This document shows, piece by piece, positions 23,124 through 33,100 of a stretch of 64,000 nucleotides of DNA. The DNA is taken from contig JALGAS010000012.1 in the NCBI GenBank assembly GCA_023078685.1, forward strand, positions 682,001-746,000, given 5' to 3'. The stretch comes from Neopestalotiopsis rosae (taxonomy: Eukaryota; Ascomycota; Sordariomycetes; Amphisphaeriales; Sporocadaceae). Position 1 is the first letter of the stretch, and every line of letters starts with the position of its first letter. The notes under the pieces were generated by a model, which saw only the letters and a program-made list of their open reading frames with translations, searched no databases and was not told where the DNA came from. The position numbers and the translations under genes are program-made.

Positions 23124-26100
23124 TTGTTTCATTTCCTCAATCAACCACTCCCGAATATCAGGATGCACAATGTCACTTATCTGCACTCAAGGAACTGCCT
23201 GATTGTTCAGAAAGGCGCTTGTCTTCTCCGAAACCTGCGACTTGAATATGCATGCACTACTCGACCTCGCTCACCGCCAACCGGTTGGTCACTAGGTCGC
23301 TACCATGTCAGTCTCTCTCCGTATAGTTGCATACTAGAATCCACCAAGTTCTCACATTGGTGAAGGGACGCCCACGGCGATGACCAATATCTCAATCCTA
23401 GGTTTCTTGTAGCATCGAACGATGCGCAGGCAGATGTCGACGACTTTACAGGGGAGAAAGCAGAGGATGACGAGATCATCTGTTACGGGGCGGTATGTGC
23501 TTGTTTTCCGCTGTTTTGAGCGTAGGGCGAAGTGCGTACGACGATATAGAACTAATGGCCGGAACAGTTTTGCAATATGAGGACACGCTTGAGTAGGACT
23601 GAAGGACTTGGCATCATCGCCAGTCCTTGGATCCGTTTTCACGCATGTAAAATTACCGAAAGGGATGGCTACTTGTACCTCAACAGTAATTCGAAGACCC
23701 AAGACGCCACAGAGATTGGTGTCCTAAACATGGCAGACTCGGGTGCTCTCATTCCTTTGCAGTCTCTACAGGGAGTTACATTCACTGCGGTTCTTACCTC
23801 ACAGGCCATGAGTTGTGTTACAAAGAAGTCGGGCGCCAAAACCTTTGAAATGGATGTCTCGATCAACGTGACGGGGCCAAAGAAGCTCTTTGACGAAGTC
23901 GGCGAAACGCTCACTTGCGAACAGCATCTGCAACATCCCGAACATCTTGACAGTGGCGTAAAATACATGAACCCACAATATTTTTATCGCGATGGCCGGC
24001 CTTCTGATCTCCGAAGTCTGATTGGGCCCTCACCGCAAGAAAAGACGCATTCGCTCTCATTTCAAGAGTTGACCAACCTTATGGACGGTGCGCGCGTGTC
24101 AAATGAGTACAACAACCACATTGATCATTTGTTGTCGAAGGGATTAATTAAGAGCACACTCAAGAAGTGGGTTATTAATATTTACCCATTCCACTTTTTG
24201 CGGATTCATGCTAATTATTATATCTGATTTAGTCATCAAAGAGATGGTGTCAACTTTATCCTGGGCCGTGAGGATGCTGAGAGCGCACAATATGTTACTC
24301 AGAGCCTAACGGCTGGTATCGATCAACAGTTAGTTTTTTTTTTCCCTTTAAATAATAATGATATTTAGTACTAAACGTTATGCTAACTAAATCACATATA
24401 CCAGGTCTGCTAGCCATCCACCGGAAATGGCTCTTGGAGGTATTTATGCAGATGAAATGGGTCTCGGCAAGACCTTGACGATGCTTTCCGCCATTCTAGC
24501 CTCGAGTTACCTGGACTGTCAGGTTTCGGAGCCAATGGTGATAGATTCTGGCCTCCAAACAGTAAAGACAACACTGATTGTGGTCACGGCACATCGTACG
24601 CATCGCCCCTTTGGGCACCCCAAATTTGATACCAAGCTTACCACAAAATAGAGCTCATCAAAGTCTGGGAGTCAGAGATTGAAAAGTATGTTGATCTTTC
24701 GAGTACATCACGACATCGTCTGAAGGGAGTTGAATTAATGGTTACAGGCACTTGGCTCCAAATCTGCTCAATGTGGGCATATTTCACGGCGACAAGCGAG
24801 CAAGATCTCTACAAGACTTGCACGAAAAGGACATTGTTTTGACCACATATCACACCCTCATATCAGACTGGAATTCAAAAAGGTTGCTTCATCAGTATAA
24901 TTGGAATAGAATAGTCCTTGATGAGGGTAAATCTTCTACTCATCCCCCGACCCCCTTTGAAGCTGCTTCATAGACTAATGATGTGCAGCACACTGCATTC
25001 GTAATCAGTCAACGCACCAATTCAAGGCTGCTCAGCATCTAGTCGCTCGGAGGAGGTGGTGTGTAACTGGAACCCCCATACAGAACTCAATGCACGATTT
25101 GCGATCTTTATTAGCGTTCCTTCACTTTCGCCCATTCTCAGAACCAGCCGTGTTCAACAAGTACATTATTGAGTCGCTCTCATCACAGGATCCCGACCCT
25201 GCTCGGAATCTTCGCGCATTGCTCTCTGTCTTGTGTTTCCGACGGACAAGGGCTCTCTTATCCTTACCGCCATCAGATTTCCATGACGTCTCCGTAATCA
25301 GGACGGACGACGAAACAAAGCAGTATGAGGAGATTCTCGCAAGCGCAAAAATGGAGTATGAAAAAATTGCAAATATGAAGTCGACCAAGAAGAAGCACAC
25401 TGTTCTGTTCACTACTGTCATGCAACTTCGTCGGTTGTGCAGTCATGGGCTGCAGCAAGGCGATGTACAGCAAAGCCTCCAGAGAAATGCCACTGAGCTG
25501 CAGCTTCAGGTGCCAAAAGTCGGCAATAAGAAAAGAAAGAGAGAGAATGTGGCATTCTCGGGCTTTTGTGAAGACTGTTGTAGTGGTGATATGGACTTGA
25601 GTCTTGGTGCGGCATTACGCGAGTACTGTCCGACCTGTTGCGACTCTTTACCAACAGCCCTGGAGGGTGATCTGGTAATTGAGTCTATTTCAAGTTCACC
25701 AATGGACTTTGAAAACTCTTCTGCCAGTAGTCCCGCCACCGGGACTTTCGAGAATCAACGAGCTATTCCAGGTTTGCCGGCAGCGAACTACCCGGAAAGA
25801 GCTCAGCCTTCCTCCAAGATCTCTGCTGTTGTCACTAACGTGGAGGATTCGCCACAAGGCCATAAGAAGTCAGTCATGTTCCCTTTCCAATCTGTACGAT
25901 TGAATCTGAGAGCGTAATGAGTCTAACATCTTGCAGCTTGATCTTCACTTGCTGGCGCTCCACCCTTGACGCCCTGCAATTCGAGCTGAACTGTCGCAGT
26001 ATCCCACATTTGCGCATTGATGGCTCTACGAGCTTTTTGGATCGCCAGAGAATACTATTGAAGTTCTCCGAGGATCCCACTCAGTGCACTCTTTTGATGA

Positions 26101-26640
26101 CCATTGGTACTGGCGCTGTCGGGTATGTACTCTCGTTCTTTTACTTGCACAATAATGAACGTTCTATGCGCAAGAATAGGTTCTGATCAAATGAATGCAA
26201 TAGACTGACCATCACCGTGGCTAATCGTGTCCATCTCGTTGAGCCTCAATGGAATCCTTCAATAGAGGATCAGGCCATGGCACGAGTCATTCGCATGGGT
26301 CAGGAGAAACGTGTCGCTGTTTCCAAGTACATAACGAAGGGAACAGTGGAAGAGGTGCGTTTTCGAAACCACGATACTGGTATCCTAGTAACCTTTGTGC
26401 TTTTCACTGACTGAACGCAATTCTTGTACTTGTAGAGTATTGTCGAGTTGCAGCAGAGGAAGAGACGTATGGCCAGGATATCATTAGATGGGAATGACGA
26501 AGATGGCGGGCTCGAGGTTCGCATTTCGATCTGTCTTCCCCTACTGCATAATTTCCTTCTTTGTCTTTTTCACCAAGCACGCAAAGTCTTACTGATCTCC
26601 GTGACAGGACTACCGGTTTGTTTTAACCAATTTGCAATAG
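23124..26640 (+). CDS. RAD5/HLTF-like SNF2-family ATPase without a clear RING
   Basis: DNA-dependent ATPase of the Rad5/Rad16/HLTF branch. Clear exons are 23402-23492, 23568-24166, 24233-24328, 24405-24595, 24652-24685, 24748-24926, 24989-25868, 25937-26122, 26204-26354, 26436-26516 and 26608-26640; all phases match. Walker A is [13 protein letters not shown], motif II DEAHCIRN (split by an intron), followed by CVTGTPIQN. The C lobe has MTIGTGAVGLTITVANR and ARVIRMGQEKR, and the protein ends DYRFVLTNLQ. Between the lobes, where RAD5 carries a RING, only FCEDCCSG and YCPTCCDS remain, so ubiquitin-ligase function is doubtful. The first exon (23124-23359, giving ~918 residues) is a guess: its 42-nt intron is very short and the true start may differ. 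Function (repair or chromatin) is inferred from family only. Confidence 0.82.
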
Positions 26641-27188
26641 TTTGCAAGGCGCTTGGAAGCAAGTCTGGTGTTGAGTAAGAAAAAAGAAAATATGAATAGC
26701 GGAAATCTTCTTGACTCGACGTTGTTGCCGATCTCACGATAAGCACCGAAATGGTCTGGATATGTGACAGTGCCTGTGGAAGTGGGAAATTGAATCGAAA
26801 TGTGGGGGTACAAAAGGCATTCAGAATGAGAAAAGAAGGAGAAAACACTGTATCGAAACCCGTGGATAGTACCATGGACTGTGCCAGGTTGGATGATTTT
26901 GAGGTATCATGATTGTATGAATGTGTTAGTGTCGCTATTCAGGGTTCTCTGGCCTGTGAGGCCCGTGATTGCGCGTCTTCAGGCAGACACATCACAGCTG
27001 TGGAGGGGCAAAGGTGGCCTCTGAGACTTGGAACCATCAGAAAATCGCCACCATGGCCACTTCATGGTCTCTTTCCTACAACCATTTAGAAAAAGACCTA
27101 CAATTTGTTTTGCAGACTTGCTCGTAACTTTCATTTCAGACAATTGAATTCTGATCACATAGAACCTCACAGCAACCGTTACAATACA
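26641..27188. other. Intergenic region
   Basis: About 550 bp between the SNF2 gene and the small membrane-protein gene. There is no credible coding sequence or repeat; it should contain the SNF2 3' UTR and the next promoter. Confidence 0.4.
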
Positions 27189-27637
27189 ATGCCGACGCCA
27201 ATCGATAACGCGCTACGCTCCAAGGTATGTGCCGCCCCTCCCGTCTCAAAGGGATCAACTAACACACCATACAGAATGCCGTTCTCGGTAAGTCTCAGCT
27301 TACAAGACGATCATCGGACATCACATCGATACATCATGACGCAGATACTGACCACACTCTATGACCAGGCTTTGCCGGTATCATCACAGCGGCTGCTGCC
27401 TGGGCCATCTGGGGCAGCGATGTGTTCCCGGCTGCTGCAGACCCGACTGGCGACCCAGAGGGGTGGACGAGGGAAGAGATGAGAAGGTGGCTTGCTGCTG
27501 TGAGTGCATTCAATTCAAGCATAATAGCCACACCGGAGTGCTGACTTGATTCCCAGCGAAACTTGCACCCGCAAAGTGGTGATTCGAGGGAACAATTACT
27601 AGAGAGGGTCAAGGCAAACATGAGATACCAGGCATGA
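27189..27637 (+). CDS. Small single-pass membrane protein with SAP/Ish1-like C-terminal motif
   Basis: An 86-residue protein encoded by four exons (27189-27224, 27275-27287, 27369-27499, 27557-27637), too fragmented to appear as one open frame. Consensus donors (GTATGT, GTAAGT, GTGAGT) and acceptors (ACAG, CCAG, CCAG) join in phase; the second exon is only 13 nt. Residues ~14-35 (VLGFAGIITAAAAWAIWG) form one hydrophobic helix. After a short PTGDPEGW linker the C terminus reads WTREEMRRWLAARNL then SREQLLERVKANM, the helix-hairpin pattern of SAP/HeH/Ish1 motifs. Proteins of this shape are seen in other filamentous ascomycetes. I do not know the function; a mitochondrial or nuclear-envelope membrane location is possible. 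Confidence 0.75.
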
Positions 27638-29159
27638 TGAGGAAATGATTTGATATGAACAAGCAGGCTAGCATCACCAAAGCAGAGATACCTACAGAAC
27701 ACAAGTTGATTATTTGACACCATCTTGTTCATGCTTGCTTCTGTCATGATATTGGTGTGACATGTGGTGGCTTGAAAGGTCACTGAATCAAGGACATCTT
27801 CATACTGGATGCCGTACTTGATATATTATAGATAATGTGCAACTTGTCACCAACCGTTGTATTGCACATGGGAATCTCCTGGCAATGCACAAAATGGCAA
27901 GAACCTCTGTCATAAAATGCATGTGTACAGCTTCCATATGATCAATCCAACCTGTATGCAGCATTCCAGGCAACCGCGATTCTGCCACTGCTGTCCGCCC
28001 AGGCCAGCCGCCCAGGCAGGAGGAAGGCGCCCCACTTCCAGCGTGGTAGCTCCCCAATCCACACCTATAAGTATCTGACTTCCCTCCCAGCTTTTACCTG
28101 TTTTTCTTCCTTTCTTCTTCATACTTACCTTCTCGTAAAAGGCTTCGATCAAGCATGAGGTCTTTTAGAGGGTGGAATCTGCATTGCACAGCGTGGTATT
28201 CCGCCTTCTCTACTATCCTTCGGGGTCGTAGATGGGGCAATTTTTGATTTAACACTCGTTTTCGTTGTGAGCGATTGCCTTGCGCATCGCCATGAGGAAG
28301 ATGAATCCTAAGTAAAATGTGACACCATTCGGTAGACTCGATTGAATCAGCCAAGTGCTGCTAGCATGCGTGACGAGTGACTGCTGGAGCGCGTGTGTTG
28401 CGCCCCGTCAGCGCCTTTTTCGTGGACTGGAGCTCTTGAAGCTCTGTGCTGCAGTTGAATCTTCGTAGTATGCTGGCGCGTTGTTGCAAGTACCGTCGCG
28501 TCTGATGTGAAGCTTGAAAATGTGGTGATGTACCCATCCTCCGCAATTGCAGTGCTTCGCGAGTTTCCTTTAACGGAAGCTGTTGGTGATAGCAACAGCT
28601 TCTGTAGAGCAAATTGAACCTTCTACTATTTGCGGCCTCTTCCATGCCATTATTTTACAATTTTGAATTCGTCGGATGCTTGCTCATTGCTGCTTTTGCT
28701 TGCCATGCCTCTTCATGATAGCTGCTGCGTTCAGAAGCTCGGTCGGCCGGATGTTGTTTTCACGTTGGCAGGTTTCTACGCATCACAAAACAAGATGTCT
28801 GCCATTTCTTCGAATTGAACACAACCTTCAATATCATAGATTAGTAAAATCTACTTTAATAAATACATTTCTCATGTCTCTCTTCTCGTTGTCGCCGTCA
28901 ATCGTGTTGTCGTTCCTGTGATGGCCTGTCAGTTGGCACCGGAAGCTGCCGGACCGTGCGTCTCAATTGAAATTTTGGGGACCGAAGCTCCAAGCTCCGA
29001 TTCGCGCCTGTTGAATTCGAGAATCGACGCCAGCAATTGAAGCAGCGTCGCATCGACGAGACTTGTGAAGCAGTACCATATTGGATCACTGCTCTCCTTC
29101 CTACCTATTCGAGACTCTACGTCTTCCAGAGGTCGGGTCAGATTGATCCACCAGACACA
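27638..29159. other. 1.5-kb intergenic region with an orphan promoter-like segment
   Basis: No recognised gene. At 28061-28155 there is a TATA-like box, a pyrimidine-rich tract and then an ATG with only a 30-codon frame (see separate entry). The rest shows no family signature on either strand. Confidence 0.45.
28063..28157 (+). promoter_or_regulatory. Orphan promoter-like segment (TATA box plus CT-rich leader)
   Basis: CCTATAAGTA at 28064-28073 is followed by an almost pure pyrimidine stretch (28079-28130) and an ATG at 28155. This is the layout of a strong filamentous-fungal promoter and leader. The ATG opens only a 30-codon frame ending near 28247, without a recognisable product. It could serve a non-coding RNA, a spliced small gene I failed to assemble, or be chance. 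Confidence 0.35.
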
Positions 29160-29624
29160 ATGCGGTCCTTCAGTCCCATCACAGCTCTGTCTCGGGCAAC
29201 GAGAGCAGCATCACAGAGCCAATGCCTCACTGGCAGGAGGTATGCCACCCTTTCCGACATACGTCAATTGAAGCCCAACTGATCTTTGACTCTCAGGACA
29301 TTCACATCGCTGCCCACCCTCCGCCCAACCCTCGCCCGTCCCACCGGCACAGTCTTTCGCACCTCGACACCAACAACATCGCTGGCACCAGCGGCCTGCT
29401 GCCCCGAGACGACGACAGCAGATATCGTCCCCAAGACGGCCATCTCCTCCAGCCCCCTCTTTGCCGCGACGCAGATCCGCTGCGGACCGCGCGCCACGCT
29501 CGCGCGCTCGAGTCGACTGGTGCGCAAGCGCAGACACGGATTCCTGAGCCGGGTCCGGACGCGGACGGGACGCAGGACGCTGCAGAGGAGGCGGACCAAG
29601 AGCCGGCACATTCTGTCCAACTAG
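29160..29624 (+). CDS. Mitochondrial large-subunit ribosomal protein bL34m
   Basis: A 135-residue protein from two exons (29160-29239, 29297-29624), joined at GRR|TFTSL. The last ~45 residues are the very basic bL34 core, with LVRKRRHGFLSRVRTRTGR then RTLQRRRTK, which is diagnostic. The preceding ~90 residues are Arg/Ser/Thr/Ala-rich and acid-poor, a mitochondrial presequence plus linker. The upstream ATG at 29160 is chosen because a frame beginning at 29286 lacks any ATG and the spliced version supplies a typical import signal. bL34m sits at the base of the large mitoribosomal subunit near helices of the 23S-like rRNA. Confidence 0.93.
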
Positions 29625-30132
29625 AAAGGCAGTGCGTGTCTGCACGAGGGGGAAGGATTACTCAGACCGGCCGCAGGAGAGCCCGCGAGGTAGACTCGGA
29701 TCGACACAGGCACATGCCAGACTGGATCAAGAGGAAACGACGGCCCAAAAGCTGAACAAGAGGACGCTCAATGTACTACTACAAGGGCATTGTATATACT
29801 AGAAAGAGGCTGTGGTGAATTACCAAAGACGATCGCACGAGGGATGAGCTGTATACTATCAAAAAGCATAGACTTGTAAATGCCAAATTCATCATGGCAG
29901 AAAACAATATTCTGCTCTGTTCAACATATCCGACTGCTTGTAATCTGTCTGTCACTTCATGTTATTGACGAAGATGGTCAAAATTGGAAAGATTTCAACA
30001 CCACGTCTTGGGTAGATGTAATTTATTGCCTCTGGAAGTTTGTATGCGCTAAACGCTTCACATGTTAATGCAGTATGCTCTTATGCCAGATTCCATCCAT
30101 AACAAATGCTAATGGCACCCCAAAATGACCAC
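29625..30132. other. Convergent 3' intergenic space
   Basis: A 500-bp spacer between bL34m and the telomere-type OB-fold gene, presumably two 3' UTRs. No further gene is seen. Confidence 0.4.
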
Positions 30133-33100
30133 TCACTTTGCCTTGCCCGCCTCGATAATCTTTTGGTTGGCCTTTTCAAGTTTCTGTTTTGCCTTATCAT
30201 CCAGTAACCCATACCACTCTCGCAGGTAAGCTGCAAATATCGTTTCGGCCTCTCCATACTCGACGGGTGGACCTTTGATCTGAGGAGCCTCATCTTCTCT
30301 ATCAAAAACGGCCCAGCTTGAGCCTTCATTGGTGCGGAGGCCATACCCCTTGCCTTTCAAAGCAACCACTGTGAAGCTGCGCAAGAGCACAACATCGCCG
30401 TGTTTAACTTGAGGCAAAGACTCCTTATGTGGACGGTAAAGCTGCGCCTCGCAGACACCACTAGGGCTGATGCTGTGATCGGTGATGGTAAAGGACATCA
30501 CGTACTCTCGTGGTCCACCCTTGGCGCGGACAGGTGTTGGGGGCGTCATCATGGCAACCGCCATGACTTCTACTGATTTGCCAGTGTGCTGACGCAAGAC
30601 CTTGAGCGTGTTGCATTCGGGTAGCTGATCTCGAAGATGTCGGACTAGCTTGAGCTTGGAAGCTGTCAAGGAACTGGTCTCTTCTTCCACCTTTGAAGAG
30701 GTAGGTGAACTGGCAAGAGCTTGTGCTTCATTGCGGGTCGTCTTGGATGGCGTCGAGAGAGCCGCTCTTGCAAGTTGAACGCTGTTGTCTGGAAGCTCTG
30801 GGCTGGGAGTCTTTTGGAAGCTCTTTGATCTTGTCTGAGGTCGACTGTCAGGTGTTGAACCGCGCTGACGGCCATTTCTAGAGGCAATTGCAGCTCTTGC
30901 TAGTCGGAGACTAGGATCAGACGCCATTTCTTCCGAGTCTGGGTGGTTTTGTTGAAATCTTCGCTTTGCCGTCTTTTCTGGACTACCAATAAAGGGTTCC
31001 TCGGCTTTGGGCTGAACAGGTGTTGTTCCTGGTACTTCCTTGGGTTCTTGATCTTGATGGCGTTCAATAGCAGCACGTTCGGGACTTCCTACCAGATGTT
31101 CGGTCTCGGCCTGCTCCTGCGCAGGTTCCGGCTCATCTGACAGCCCCTGCTCTTGATGTCGCTCAATAGCAGCACGTTCTGGACTTCCCATATGGGGCTC
31201 GGTCTCGGTCTGCTCTTGCACAGTTTCTAGACCACTTGCTGCACTTTCCTCCTGATCTTGTTCAATGGCAGCGTGTTCGGGACTTCCCATCGTGACCTTG
31301 TTTTCATCCTTCTCTTGTGCAGGTTGCGAGTCATCTGGCACGCCTTCCTCCTGATGTCGTTCAATCGCGGCGCGTTCAGGACTACCGACAGTAAGACCAG
31401 CCTCATTCTTATGTGTAACGGGTGTCGCCCGTAATGCAGCCGGAGACTTTCGTACGTCGGGTTCTTCGTGTTCGTGTAATTCCTTGACCGTCCATTCTGG
31501 ACTATTCATAGGCAGTCCAGCTTCATTGACATGCTCGTTTGGGCCCACGCCAAGATTGGGAGATGAATCACGGGCGTCTGCCTGTTTCTTGACGCGCATC
31601 GAAGCAGGTGAAGAAGCAGGAGCTGGTTCATCTTGTGTATCCACCGTCTTTGCAACCTCCTCATCTAGCATCTCGTGGTCTTGCGTTTCCACAGGAGATG
31701 GTTCTGTATCGGCGAGCTCCTGGAATGATTGTGTAAAAGGGACAGCCTCGCTTTCTTGATCTTGCGAGAACTCGATGACTGTAGTCTCATATCCATCTGA
31801 ATCATATTCTCTTGTGTCTTCGTCTCGAAGGGCAGCTTGTAATGCATCGTCACCGCTCAATTGAGAAGCAAGTGAAACAACATCATCAATATCGTACACG
31901 TCTGCCGACACAGGAAACGGTGTAGTCGATTGCGATTGATTGAATGGCGAAGATTCAAGGACATCTTGGATTGTCTCTCCACTTTCAAACACAAAGGATC
32001 GACTGGTAGAATCTGCGACTTGAGATATATCCGCCTCTTCGACATTTGCCTTTGCAGCGAGTTTCGACTCGGCCATTATATCGTCCTCGGGAACGGCATC
32101 TGCAATAATGTTCAATGCATTTACACTTGACATTGGTTGCGTTCCGGGGCTTTTGGGTTGCTCGGGTTCGTCTGTGGCAACCACGATCTCATCAGAGATG
32201 GAATCTTCGTCATCCATTGTGTCGTTGTTGGCGATTGCTTCAGGTGATGACTGTGTGACATTGTCTATCTCCATTGCCGTTTCTTCTGGCTGCTTGGTCG
32301 GTTGAGTCTCTGCTGGAGTTGGTAGAGGATCTTTGGGAGCGGCAGGACTTGCATCCTCCATAACGACATCCTCGTTTGAAAGGACTGGTGGCAACAGAGG
32401 TCGAGTGAGTGGTGGTGATGATGGTATATCGATACTTGACTTGATCTCTGGGACGTGATCCGTTTCTTCTGTTGGTTCATGATCTGCTTCTGTCGGAACT
32501 GGCTGCTCGACGATACTCATTTGCTCCTGTTGAGAAGAATCTGGTTGCTGCTGCTCGTCGGACTGGGGCTGCCCTACCACAATGGCTTCGTCTTTGAGTT
32601 CATCCGACTCGATCGGGACTGTCGTTGGAAGTCGGGACACTTGATCGGCAACCTCCGAGACATCACTTTCGTCCTCTTCACTTTCTGCTTCACTGTCATC
32701 CAGTATTTCGTTGACCTCGGCGGTTTCTTGAACGTCAATATCGGAACCATCTTCGCTGTCGTGACCTGCTTCCATGATTGGCTCATCTTCCGACTCTTCT
32801 TCGCTCTCTTCCGATTCTTCTTCTGCTACTTCTACTTCCTCTTCCTCTTCCTCCTCGCTTTCTTCGCTGCCAGGACCATAGTCGGGTGAAGTTGCTTGCA
32901 TTGATGGTTGTGGTCGAACTGCAGGCATCGTACTTGGCGGCGGCCGGGGCGGCTCATCATCTTCGTCATCAGAGTCGGACAATAGATCAATGACTACTGG
33001 AGCGGATGAAGCTGGTCGTGGTGGTGGTCTGTTAATTTCCGGTTCCTCCTCCTCCTCCTCCTCTTCATCCTCATCATAGTCATCCTCGTCGTACTCTTCT

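Noticed and set aside
22940..23245. Plus-strand frame upstream of the SNF2 gene
   Set aside because: It cannot be spliced in phase to the clear SNF2 exons with the sites I can see and has no domain.
29211..29755. Longer frames on both strands around bL34m
   Set aside because: They conflict with the spliced bL34m gene, which has a diagnostic C terminus and presequence.
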